This document shows, in pieces, positions 53,201 through 63,741 of a stretch of 64,000 nucleotides of DNA. The translations under genes and the position numbers were made by a program. The stretch comes from Symbiodinium natans (lineage: Eukaryota > Sar > Dinophyceae > Suessiales > Symbiodiniaceae): positions 346,501 through 410,500 of the forward strand of contig CAJNDS010002362.1 in assembly GCA_905221605.1 (NCBI GenBank), written 5' to 3'. A model generated the notes under the pieces. The model did not search any database. It was given only the letters and a program-made list of their open reading frames with translations, and was not told the DNA's origin. Position 1 is the first letter of the stretch. The number at the start of each line of letters is the position of its first letter.

Positions 53201-56200
53201 GGGGACAAGGCGAAGGAAAGCAAAGCAAAGGACCGGAGAGTCGGCCAGAGGTTGTCTGCTCTCCTAAGACCCTCCTATCTGCGCATGTACTGCTCCTTCA
53301 GGATGGAAAAGACTCAAAGCCCGCAAAAGGCAAGAGCAAGGGCGCAGCCACGGCGGAGAAGGGAGCAGCTCAGAATGCTTTGCTTAGATGCGGCCTGCTA
53401 GATGGGACAGGGAGTCAGCAAGGTGGGGCGAGCCTCTTTCATGCCCTGAAGCATGTGCCGAGGCAATGACTCAGGCCCAGATAGAGGTGGCAAAGATCCA
53501 GGAGCAGTCAGAAACAAGAGCACGCATCCGATGTCCCTCGACCTCTCTTGTGGGGCAGATTCACGCAGATCCATCCTTGGGCAATGCAATGCCATTGAAT
53601 GTCCCCATCGTTCTCTGCCCACTCTTTACATTAAGAACGTGGTTATAGAGTAGGCTACGTGGACGAAGCGAGCTTTGCGATGGACGTGCTGCTTGGCAGG
53701 GCCGAACTATTGTCCATTGCTCTGTGTTGTCTCGCTTTGTCCTTTTTAGCATCGATGTGAGCAAGATACCGAAGACTACGGTCGGCGCGGTGTGGGTTCC
53801 TGTCAACACTTAGAAGACACCGAGGATGGTCTCCCTGTCCAGGAACGAGAGCAGCAAAGAGGTGCCGATGCATAGAGTCCTAGATATGTGGATGTGATGG
53901 CTCATGATGCATTAAATACTTGTAGTCAGGAGTCCGAGCCTGCATTATACGTGGCGGTAGCGAGATGAACGGAAGGTTTCGAGATAATTCCAGCAACCCA
54001 ACTCTTAGATGTGCAAGATCGGTTTCGCACCACATCACCCTTAATTCTTTTGGCCTCAGCCAGTTGCTGGACAGCTGCGTTCCATTGTGAACATTGCCGG
54101 ATGAGACCGACCCGCGTTTCGCTCTCTTTCTCTGTCTTTCCCGCACCGGGTCAAGTGATTTTGTGTCCCTTCATGTCCCTTCTAACTACAAATTGAACAC
54201 TGTAGAAGTACAAGGTCGGCACACGGCACAGGCCCAGTTGATGCGCCCATTGCATGGAGTTTGCTTATCCCACATGTGGCGACAGACGGTCGGCATGTGC
54301 ATCCTGTTGTTAGTTTGCCAGCCTTGCGCCGCGGGACGGGGCGGCGGGGTGTCGTAGTGTCCTGGGTGGCATCATGCACTGAAGACAACGATAAGGACAA
54401 ATTGACCTGGTAGCTCAGTCTAGCAGGTACTATAGGTAAGGCTACCAAAAAGAGCACTGACCGTCGGCCGCCCTCGACTCTTGGACAATTCCTTGCCTAG
54501 TTGCTGATCGTTGACCTTCTAGGCCTTCGAGGAGCTACTGCCAGAGCTCGTGCCGAGCTTCCTCAAGTTGTTGCAGTCGCCCCTGACGGTGCTGAGACTT
54601 GCCTTGGTTGAAGGGAGGATCACCGTTTCGACCAGCTGTCCCATAAGTTCTTTCAGGGCTCATCGCGAGGGAGGGAACCTCTTCAAGCAGAAGCTCGGGT
54701 TGTTTTTTGCAGCAGCTGCAATGCAGGCGTACCCAGTGACAGATATGACAGTGACAGATATGACAGCCCAAGGCAAACAAGGAGGTGTCTCCGAAGCCTC
54801 GTGAGCCTCGTGGTTCCACGGGAAAGCATCACCAGGCGTTGGCTCGCAGTTGGGGAAGGCAGACTTTGGCTTGTGTCTATGGTGACAAGGCGCGACCTCC
54901 TTCCGGATGCGCTCATGGTTGTGGGCAAGCACTGGCTGGCTCGCAGCCCTGCCAGCGCTGGCACCCCTGGAAAAGAGCGAGTCTGTGAGGCGCTAATGCT
55001 AGAATGCAGCACATGCTGTCAAGCTGTTTTCTGTCCTTGCACTGGAGATACTGGAGGTTGTGCTGGATGGTGTGGACTCTGTCAGGAAGTTGGACAACTG
55101 TTCCGTGGCACTCGTGCCCGCGATGCAAGACAGACATGATGCGTGGCACACGGCCAGGAAATAGTGTTGCTGTTCGCTTAGACGGCTTGACTGTTCCATC
55201 AACGTGACATCTCAGATCTTGCCCATCATCATCCGTGCTCTCTATGATGGTGGTTCTTTGCTTCAGGCATGGTTGGGAAGTGCAATCGATTGCTCAACCG
55301 ACTGCGGCAGAAAGTATTGGCTGGTAGCGTATGGTAGTGTCATACAAGGCCGTGCTGTCATCTTTCCCGTTCAGCTAAACACCGAAAGAAGCTTGACGCA
55401 CAAGCTGCAACCGCAGCTTCTGCAGCTTCGAAGGTCCTGTGCACTCGCGCCCTTCACCTTCTCGAGCATCAACTCGCACTGGGCATGCAGGCGACTTGCA
55501 AGTTCCATTCCCATCCACTCCCTCCAAAAAATGGGGTGGTGTTACATGGTGTTACAATGAAGCAACGAGTGACAGAAGCCCCCTGGCCTTTCACCTGTAT
55601 AGGTGTCCGAGGAGACGGCCCATGAAGTCTTTGACTCTTTGAGTGTGGTATTGCTGGCCTTGCCCGGCATGGCGCATGGCACTCAGGCGCTCCCGGCTCT
55701 TGGCCCTTTCAATGTGGTGTCCTGCTGGCGTACGAGTTACGCAAGAGAGAGGGGTCTTTGCACAGCTCATTATACCTTATAGTAGAACGAAACGGGAACA
55801 ACAGCGTGTCATGTTTTGACTAGTGTCTTCTTGCTGGGAGCTTGCCTCAGGCAGCCATGGCTGCAGCCTGCAAGCACATGGTGGCATCAACCGAGACCTT
55901 AGGAAGATTGGCACAAATGCCGCTTGGACCACGCAAGGGGCTCTCTTGAATCAGTTAATTCACACCGTACGTATGTTTGGTCCATTTCCGTCACCATCGA
56001 GTTCATGAACGATGTGTGTTTGACTTGCACTGTGCAGAATTGGCCTGAGCTTGTGAGATGACAGAGTTGCCCTAATTAACGCCCTAAAAGCTGATAAGGT
56101 TCTTCTCAGATGAAGAATTGATGCGGGAGTCCGTCATCACAGCGTTGGGAGTTCTACCGGAGAACTTGCACGTGAAGGACAACATGATGCCCAAACAGAC

Positions 56201-59200
56201 AGATGATTAGAACCCGTTCAGGCACCAGCATCCGGTGTGAGATGGGTCCGTGTGTTTGGCTCGATCTTCTCAAGCATGGCCATGAAGTTTTTACACTGGT
56301 CACACTAAAGTAGGTTTAACATACGTGGTGGACGAAGCGGTGTGTGAGGTTTCACGATGTCACCAGACGGCTAGTTCTTGTGATTCTTGTGCCTTTTTCC
56401 CGCCACCGAGATCTAGCTTCGCCACAGTGGCGGGCACTCAAGCCAGAAAGCACGCAGGATGCATTGCGCGTGCAGCATCCCCCCTGTCTAGACATGCTTC
56501 TCGGCCGTGCTCGGCGCCATGTTGCAGCTACAGTTCTGCACAGCCCGGCGCTTGCGTGCAGACCTTGGCGGACAGGGCAAAGGCAGCCTGCGTTGCTGTG
56601 GCTATTGTTGATGGTAGGGATGCGGCATGCTTGCCGTGTCTTGCCGCAAAGGGGAGCTTCCTTGCGGATGTCAACCTTGACCCCACAGGTTTGCTTGGCT
56701 GCAATGTGGAAAAGATGGAACTCGACGCCACGAATAGTTGTAGGAAGTTTCAGCTGGCCATGGGCAGTTGTTAGTTGGGCGTCACATAGCTGGGCTGTCT
56801 CCAGTGACAGCTCAGTTGTCAAGGCACAACCCCGAGCCTTCACTGCGTGCAGGTCTCTCCGCAGGCAGAAGTGGCTCCCGGAGAGTCGCTCACTGCCTTG
56901 TCAGAGCGAAACTTGGTTGGAAAAAAAGAAGGCATTCCACAAGATGATCTCAGGCCGACGCAGGCCATTGTGTGCCAAGCATTCTGCTCCAGGAGCCGGC
57001 TATGTCCCACGGCCGCCGCTCCCAGAAGAGGACCCCAAGCCAGGATTCCGAGGCCAGCAGAAGATACGCGTAGCATGTAGCAGATGATCACGATCTGAGA
57101 GAAGTGCCGATAATGACGACCTTGTTTTTGAGGAGGAAAGGCGCTGTTCATCTTTTTCCTTTGCAATGCTGTCCCCTTCGCTGCCTTGATGTACTATTTG
57201 AGGCGGCGGCATATTGATGCAGTCAGAGAGCACCTCGAAAGTAGGATAAAAATGAGAATATATTGAATATACGAGATGCAGGGAGCAGAGGACGCAGAGG
57301 ACGCAGATGGCCCTGCTCTCGCTCCCGTCACTTCCGGAGGATATCGCGGCGGAGGTCCTTCGAGCAACTCAGACTCAGCATGGCCTTAAACGGAATGCAG
57401 ACGATGATTGCCAACTGCCAACCCCATACAAGGCTGCCAGAAAGCGGCCGTGTGTGACTGAGGTGACTCGAACTTCTTCGGTTTGCTTTTTGCTTCAAGA
57501 TGCAGAGGTTGGAAGTTCTTTGGCTGATCACCATCGCCGTGCTTGATACAATGCCGGATGTATCGTGAGAGGCCACTGCAAACCGCGTTGCCGGAACACT
57601 ACGAGTGGATCCACACGCCCCGGAGGCTTCGGCCTATGTGCCCCCGACAGCACCTTGCCGGCAGAGAGCATATTCTGAGCATACAAGCGGCAGTGTTTAA
57701 GTGTCATTGCTCGGGCATTGGCCAAGGAACCCCTGCCACTAGTACCACAGCTGGAGCGAAATTTCCTGACGGACGCATGCCGTGAGCGAGTTCGGCCGCG
57801 AAAGGTTGCTGGCACCAGTCGTGAGGCAGCATTGTTCTGACATTTTTCTGCATGCAGGACTTGGTGGAATCTCCAGCTGTAAGCGGTCTTGGCTTCGTGC
57901 ACTTCGCCGTCGCCAAAGCCTCTCCAGAGGGTCGTGCAGTTGCCGAAGGACGAAGGCTTCATGTCACTTCTGTCCTTTTTCTGTTATGTCTTTGAGCTCG
58001 TGACACTTGTGGCAGCCTTTGGCTTTGTGCTCAGGCGAGGAGGCTTGCTGTACGTTTCACATACCCGGGCAGCATACTGCACGCTGAGTGGGCAGAGTCG
58101 TCCTGAGATTTTGTCCATCATCTTTCCATGTGTTGTCCCGAGGTAGTAGTGAACCCAGGGCTATGCACTTGGGCAACTCAGGCTCAGTGTGCTTTCCGAT
58201 CCTGAGTCTAGACGGCGAGCCTTAGCTTGCCATCCAGTGGCGTTATGTGGCGTGCGCACGCGGCAGACACCACTTTGGGGATCCACAACCTTGGCCTAAG
58301 TCTTGTCCACTTGTTAAGGATACTGGAAATCCTCGTGGTCTTTCTGCTTTGCAAGCCCAGCACTTCCAGCAAAACCGCCCTCTGCAGCTCCGACACAGCC
58401 AGAGGATCCATACACTGCGTTCTGCATGGCCAGTTTTCATGCAAAACCGTGACATGCAGCAACTGTAAAGTGGCTTGCCAGAGAGGAGCCGCCGCCACCC
58501 TGGCAAAGTGAGGACTACTTGCTGCTGCGACTGGCCATTGACCAGGCCGCAACCCAAGATATCTCAAAATCAATGCGAAGTGCTTCCAGCGCTTTTAAGG
58601 GCAGTGCGTTCCAGTCGGTCATGGCATCGGTTTGAATAATTTGACTGCTCAATGTTGTGCCCCAGGCATCGCTGCAATCGATTGTTGATGGTCCCCAGCG
58701 CTGGCAGTCACGGCATGTGCGGCGCGACGGAGCCCTAAATCGTTGGGAGGCGATTCGGCATGTACTTAGTCAAGTCCAAACCTGACTGGTTCCTTTGCCT
58801 CCTTGCCAACCCACAGTGTGGAGCCCGGAAGTGCAGCTCAAGCTGAGGTTGTGCCGTAGAGGAGTAGAGGAGCAGAGGAGGCGTTCCCTTCGTAAAGCTG
58901 CGGCTTGAGAAAAAGCGTGGGCGCTGCCAACCATCGGCCTTTGGAAGCACATTCTTTCATTTTATTGCAGATGTCAAGCTTTGGTTGTTTAGGGTTAGGG
59001 GTTTAGGGTTTAGGGCCTAGGGTTTAGGGCCTTTAGGGTTTAGGGTAGCCTGCTGCAAGGGTTTCCTTGGTGAGCTGAGCCACTTGTGAAGCATCTACAC
59101 CTCTGCAAGTCGGATTCATGGGTTCATGCCCTGCGTCCAATCAGTGGAGCCCTCACTGCACGCCACGACTTTAGTCATTGGCCGTTCACTAGAGACCGTG

Positions 59201-62200
59201 CAGCAAGTCCGTCAAGCCTCCAAAGCCATCTCCTCCTGAACAAGAGAACTGCTGGGATCTGAAGTGTCGTTGTTGTGCTGATGAAGGGAAGGGAACCGCA
59301 AGAAGCGATTGCTGCAGTAAGCTACGTCATAAGGCATCACACTTTGCAACGGCATGCAGGAGGGAGACGTTGATCCTGATGCGGCGCGAGCGGTGTTAAG
59401 GCTCGGTGCTTTAGACAAAGACTGCGCAGAGGCTTGGATCATTATTCTCTCTTTGGGGGCTGTGGGGCGCAGCGTTATGCTACTTAGCCCCAGACAAACG
59501 ATGCACAAAGGGAGACTACAATTGCACAAGCCAAGCCGAGGAGACTGCAAAGAAGACCTTGGAAGATCTTGAACTGGAAGCTGATGAGGTCACTCGCTTG
59601 GCCGTTGGCATCTGTTGGCATCTGTTGGCATCAGCTGGACCGCAGCAAGCATGAACAAGGCGACAAGCCACGCTGCATCCCCAGGTTCTGATGATGGAGC
59701 TTATTGACTTCGCTAGGGAGCAAGGAGGCGTAGGGAAAGACATCCAGGAGCTTATTGCCAAAGCTCTGGCAGAGGCGCCTGCGTGCTAGCAGCTGCTGGC
59801 AGCAGGTAGCAGTGACTCAATAGGGCCATCCTTGACGCAGGTTCTTCAGGAGCTTGATGACCTCAAGTTTACTGACACAGCCCTGGATTTGCTGATGCAG
59901 CTCTTCCGTGAGCAGTCGGCACCAAGGAGACTGTTCATTAAGTCGGAGAACGCCGTGAGCACGCCAATGTGAATGCGTGTGAATGCTCTCAACGTTGTCC
60001 ACTTCTAAGTTGATGCCCATTCTGCATCTCTTTCTTTCTTTTTTTGTCAACACCAAGCTCGAAGCACCGCTTTCGGGCAACTCGCGTGTGTCATGCAATC
60101 TACTCCTCCAGCCTCGAGCCTGTTTCTTCGCGTTTGTGAGTCGGCCGACGGAGGTGGCAGTAATTGAAAGAAATCGGCCGCTCAGGAACTCGTAGCAAGT
60201 CTGTCCCTTCATTTGCCGGAAGAATCTGTGCATTCCACTCATCAAGGCTTCTGATGGTACAGGCTGACTCCTCTTGTCAAGCTTACAAGCCGATGCTGGT
60301 TTGGCAAACTGACCTTTGCCTTCGCTAAGCATCTAAACAGCCACTGCACGGCTGAGAACGCTGTCTTCAGATAGTCTCAATCATCAACACTCGTTGAAAA
60401 CTCTTTGGAGGGGCCCCAGTAGCATTGCGCAGGATCACAATCGCCCGATGCTTGGAGCGCATCTACGCAACCAATCTCCAAGGCGTAGACCAGGCGTCAC
60501 AGCATCGCATGAAGGGCTTATATTATAATATGTTTATACCAATCCTCTGTTGCAACATTATGTTAACATGATTATATTACTATGTTAGAATATTCTGGTG
60601 TTTGGCTTGCAGTTACCTGTGCTGTGACGGGCAGGTGAATTTGGCCTTCAAGTTCATCCTGCGGCAGGGGCTGGGCCTGACAAATGGCTCGACAGCTGAG
60701 GCAAGGGATAGGAAGAAGAGGTGGAAGAATCGAATCTACACGTTCAGTGCTATGTGCTGGTGACCCCCCCGAAGCGCATGGATGGTATGCATACATGCCA
60801 CTACCAACCCAAACCATGACCACCCTCAAGCTTCGAGGCATGGCGATGTGGGATCACATGAGCACATTCGCGCACATATACATGCATACATGCATACATA
60901 CACATGTATATATATATATATATGTTTGTTTTTTTTTAAAATTCGCGTGTTCGAAGAATATCGAAGTCAACAACCTGGAGCAGGAGACAACTTGAAGAGA
61001 GAACATGGCACACGGGAGGAGAACAGTCGTCACGTAAAGCTCATGGGGCAGACAAGACCTTGGTCAGGCCAGCGAACTGCGGGATGTGCTGCTCGCTGCA
61101 GGCACCTGTGCAATGTTCAGGGCCGATGGATTCCAGAGGTCATGAAAGCCGGCATTCACTGCAGCCGAAAGTCGGTGGACAAAGTCACAGCCGTGAGATT
61201 TTCATGTGGGTTTTCGAGCTGGGTTTGCAGCCTTGCATTCAAGGCATTACTCTCATCGAGCAGCATGGGGAGGAGTTCGCCGAGGACTTGTACAAGACAG
61301 TCGAAAGCTTCGAGGATAGTGAGGCTGCAAAAGCTGCAGGCCGGATCACACAAGTCAGAGTGGCATCCATACACTTGGTCTTTCTGAGGGTTGAAATGAT
61401 ATCATGATGTTCGTAAAAGCTGTGAATGTTTATACGGCCCAATCCTTCGGAAATCTTCATAGACTGGTCGAGTGTCCGCTGTTGTCTCCTTGTCAGAGGT
61501 GAGTCCGCTTCTTTGGGAATCGCCGTGTTCTTGGGGGCGCTCTCAAAGCATTTGAGCAGCGACAACCCCAAGGCCACATGGCACGCTGCAGAGCGGTCTT
61601 GAACACCATGGCTCAGTAGTTTGGCACGGGTCAGGTGGAGGAGACCATCCCCAGGCTGCTTGCAAGGCCCAAGTGGCGACTGCATCAAAGCAGCGCCATC
61701 CGTAGCCCCCTGCTGCAAGAGAGCAGGTTGCTGGACAAGGCTTCGACGCCATCCGTTCAAGATGCGATCGTGAAGGCCTTGCTGTTCTAATGTAGATTAC
61801 CGAAAGACAGTAGCGATTTCTGCCTCTCCAAGCTACTGGTCTTTTCGTAGTCCTGCTCGGTTCTCACCACAACTACATAGCCAAAGCAAACTGCCATGGC
61901 TCGGGTAGACTTTAAATGCAGGTGATGCCGCCTCTCATGAAGGCCAACAAGGTGCGGAGCAGACCGTACTCTCTCTTGTACTCTGTACAATATATAGATA
62001 TATATATATATACAACCGTTTCTCTGATAACTGTGACTTTTTCTTGCATTCATTGGAGCTCAAGGGTTTGCATACGCACTGTGTGTGAGGAGCAAGCAGC
62101 GGAAGCGCTGGAGCAGTTGTTGGAGACAGCCCTGGCGCCCAAGACGGACCCGGCAGCTTGCCAGCTTTGCGAGACAGGGAGCTGCAAAGGTGCTGCTTCC

Positions 62201-63741
62201 TAGAAATAGCAGTAAACCCTAAACCTTAAACCCTAAACCCTAAACCCTGTGCCTCGCCTGGCTTGTCCGAGTGTGAGCGATTAAATTGCATTGCTAGACG
62301 GGTGGCAAAAAAACCCTAAATTGCGTGCCGCGTTGAAGATGCACTGAAAAGCGATTGATGTCTTGTGGCGAGGTGACGCGACGTGGGGCAGCCATGGGGC
62401 TTGGGGCAACGGTGAAAGGCGCTTCGACCCTTCCACGCGGCAGCCCAAATCTTGCATGGACTGTTTGTGCCAGGCTTGAGCATCCAAGCGATGTCTCAGT
62501 ACCAGATACTGAAGCGAATCGAGGATGTTGCGGAGGTGCAGCTTGAAGCAGCTTATTGCAGTACAGCGTAGTCCGGAGTGTTTGTGCGCCACCTTGGAAC
62601 AAAATGCCGGGCTGCTGAGTGGAGGACAAGAAGAGCGCAGCAGTTCGGGAGGGCGCTGTCCTTTGCTTGGAGGGCTTGGCTGTGAACCTAGGCGCGGAGG
62701 GCTTGGTGCACAAGGGGTGCATCAGTGTATATCAGTGTTGTTGCATTGCTAGATTTCTCCGAGCCAGGCCGCCTTTTCGATCCCTACACTGTCTTGTCCC
62801 TGCCCATGCTGCAGAGGGTGGGGGATGCACATCCGCAGTACGCATGATGGGTGACGGGTTTGCCGCCTGTGAGGCATTCTCGGACTCGCAGCAGACGGTG
62901 CGAAAAGCGTCACAGGTCAGAAGCTTGGCGTTATGACTGCAGCTTTCCTCCCACAGCCCATGTGTTCCCGACAGTTATAAGTTGACCTTGAAGCCTGCCC
63001 AGGTCGCTGCAAATGCCATGATGTCTCAGATCAGTGGACCGGGTGTGAAGCAGGCAATTGCAAATGGGGCTGGGCCTTGCAAGCAGTGTGAGGGTCCTGC
63101 TCACTTAAGAATGCTGAAGCCTTGTCGTGCAGAGTGCAGAGGTCTTGAAGCCTCTCCTGGCTCCCATCGAGGACCGGAACTCACCGAATCTCGGCGGCAC
63201 AGCTCGGAAGCATGGAGGTGCCTGAAGACGCAGAGCTACGCAGAGACACGCAGAGAGCCCTGGTAGACGTCGACATGAGGTGGCGTACAAAGCTGGGAAG
63301 TATCGAATTGCTGGCATCCATGACAAGCTGCGCCAGAGAGCGGCTGGGAGCGTGCCTGCCGCAGGCCAAAGCTCTGGTTGACCGGTTTCTTTGCATGGTC
63401 AAAAGCGATACTCGATTTGCGGCAAGGGCAAGGGCAAGGGCAAGGGCAAGGGCAAGGGCAAGGGCAAGGGTCGGGGCACACGTCAGAATAGTCTGCCCGG
63501 TCACGTGCCCGATGCATCTGGATGCTGCAGCTTGAAATTGCAGGTGGTGCCGGCCCTTTGCAATGTCATCAACGATGAGCATGCAAAGGCACTCTACCAG
63601 TCTAAACTCATGATCGAATTCACCCAAGCTTTGCAACAACCTTGACAGCATGCAGTGGAGAAACAGGTAAAAGAAGCGGCCCGAGAAGCGTTCAACAAGA
63701 TCGCCAACATTATCAAAAGTCGGCTGGATGAATCGGAGAGG
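44211..63741 (+). CDS. GCN1: GCN1, eIF2-alpha kinase activator (multi-exon, continues past the window)
   Basis: GCN1 is a giant HEAT-repeat protein that binds translating or collided ribosomes and activates the kinase GCN2, which phosphorylates eIF2-alpha under amino-acid starvation. Short exons spread over about 19.5 kb give peptides collinear with GCN1. From left to right these include an N-terminal LYTKHAL segment, KLDLSSQAKELL, VVAELLKPLADK, ENKNLQKNKY before a Lys-rich linker, LLPELVPSFLKLLQSPLT, LGALSKHLSSDNPK, RRGAAMGLGATVKG, KKSAAVREGAV, GRLFDPYTV, RWRTKLGSIELL and VVPALCNVINDEHAK. Most joints keep frame. Acceptors are almost all AG|G, and donors are GT or GC. This covers roughly the N-terminal half; the EF3-like and RWD-binding regions lie beyond the right edge. 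Many middle exons (about 54.6-61.2 kb) are not resolved, and the first exon may lie further left. An intronless KDEL-receptor gene sits in the intron between about 47.3 and 49.65 kb. Identification is by remembered family sequence, not a search. Confidence 0.8.
47483..47500 (+). promoter_or_regulatory. Polypyrimidine tract and AG acceptor before the KDEL-receptor start
   Basis: Eight T, then AATATCCTTAG, ends 29 bp before the ATG at 47,530. In a dinoflagellate this is the expected form of a spliced-leader trans-splicing acceptor, giving a 29-nt leader; a cis intron end is the alternative. Confidence 0.4.
47530..48405 (+). CDS. ERD2: ER lumen protein-retaining (KDEL/HDEL) receptor, ERD2 family
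   Basis: A 291-aa multi-pass membrane protein, start MDEKKHGPSFSM at 47,530 just after a polypyrimidine/AG acceptor; the frame extends upstream only to a GTG. It has the ERD2 landmarks in order: GRSCKGVSLK, a long hydrophobic pair, VYFCRVKYAASYNPETDTF, a loop, WAFALYLESVAVLCQLFMF, the HTSHFLAAQALAK segment, and a C-terminal helix with GDFIYHYMRC. ERD2 is a seven-helix receptor cycling between Golgi and ER that retrieves soluble ER proteins bearing C-terminal KDEL-type signals. The protein is longer than the usual 210-220 aa because of about 50 extra N-terminal residues and a longer luminal loop. No intron interrupts it, and third codon positions are strongly G/C, unlike the flanking GCN1 exons. 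It lies inside a GCN1 intron on the same strand. Confidence 0.9.
   Translation: MDEKKHGPSFSMDTLKDPEKLKAYMMKYSQSEAFKIWAGFAVIAFIVFMLVSSGDFSFLLTLSSLLSTFSFLMVALKMEIGRSCKGVSLKMMECYLVIFFFRLCAIIPFEGYLPFDKSGDWFYQTCEALGFCLAGTMVYFCRVKYAASYNPETDTFQHLYLGVGALGLSLIFHPNLNGFLPSDIGWAFALYLESVAVLCQLFMFMKEGRAQEHTSHFLAAQALAKVMSFIFWASSFSELSDPNHHIKAFVGNWVVCAQLVQLLIMGDFIYHYMRCIQQGIPVSQLLSSDAV
49654..54588 (+). CDS. GCN1: GCN1 middle exon block
   Basis: Best-bounded exons are 49,654-49,737 (VVAELLKPLADKKAPERARL, 28 codons, GT donor), 52,935-53,015 (GVYVAEERENKNLQKNKYLG, 27 codons, GT donor) and 54,523-54,588 (LLPELVPSFLKLLQSPLT, 22 codons, GT donor). All begin after AG|G in phase 0. Less certain pieces are about 49,942-50,050 (ALPLLTLAATKPAQRLQSLL), about 50,080-50,150 (VAQADEEALSSKLKKDQLS), about 51,790-51,850 (LAAHHPLLGSRHWPQLK), 53,302 onward (DGKDSKPAKGKSKGAA) and 53,475-53,531 (AQIEVAKIQEQSETRARIR). 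Their order agrees with animal GCN1: HEAT repeats, the ENKN segment, a Lys-rich linker, a charged helix, then a HEAT repeat. This supports one gene running through the interval. Confidence 0.7.
58987..59047. repeat. Interstitial TTTAGGG repeats
   Basis: About eight TTTAGGG-type units with variants (TTAGGGG, CCTAGGG), G-strand on the + strand, inside the GCN1 gene region. Confidence 0.85.
60880..60928. repeat. (CATA)n/(TA)n microsatellite
   Basis: Tetranucleotide CATA/GCATA units pass into about ten TA units, followed by a T run. Similar TA/TG tracts lie at 45,463-45,495 and 61,988-62,012. Confidence 0.8.
61231..63741 (+). CDS. GCN1: GCN1 C-ward exon block (last recognisable exons in the window)
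   Basis: Exons with consistent phase are 61,231-61,339; 61,499-61,572; 61,635-61,661; about 61,740-61,775; 62,373-62,418; 62,474-62,535; 62,625-62,691; 62,768-about 62,833; about 62,897-62,915; 63,003-63,053; 63,142-about 63,171; about 63,267-63,364; 63,544-63,588; and 63,667-63,741. They encode consecutive HEAT repeats: GITLIEQHGEEFAEDLYK, GIAVFLGALSKHLSSDNPK, RRGAAMGLGATVKG, GLSIQAMSQYQILKRIEDVA, DKKSAAVREGAVLCLEGLA, RLFDPYTVLSLPML, VAANAMMSQISGPGVKQ, RWRTKLGSIELLASM, VVPALCNVINDEHAK, VKEAAREAFNKIANII. Human GCN1 has the same order and spacing from memory. At least seven introns here start with GC. The gene continues beyond the right edge. Confidence 0.8.
62213..62248. repeat. Interstitial CCCTAAA repeats in a GCN1 intron
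   Basis: Four to five CCCTAAA units (one CCTTAAA), C-strand on the + strand. They lie in the intron upstream of the exon at 62,373. Confidence 0.85.
63421..63470. repeat. (GGCAAG)n hexanucleotide array
   Basis: About eight perfect GGCAAG units inside the GCN1 intron between exons ending 63,364 and starting 63,544. It is read as KGKG, ARAR or CPCP in the three readable frames, all artefactual. Confidence 0.9.

Larger units (their letters stand above)
54590..61230 (+). other. GCN1 interior, exons not resolved
   Basis: This interval should hold GCN1 exons between the LLPELVPSFLKLL and GITLIEQHGEEF segments. Candidate coding pieces are near 55,010 (VLALEILEVVLDGVDSVRKL), 59,357 (EGDVDPDAARAVLRLGALD), 59,690 (VLMMELIDFAREQGGVGKD) and 59,842 (VLQELDDLKFTDTALDLLM). 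Boundaries and order were not established. It also contains a TTTAGGG interstitial array at 58,987-59,047. Confidence 0.4.

Noticed and set aside
63212-63535. A 107-aa ORF with an ARARAR tract
   Set aside because: Only its first part is a GCN1 exon; the ARAR tract is the GGCAAG array in the following intron.
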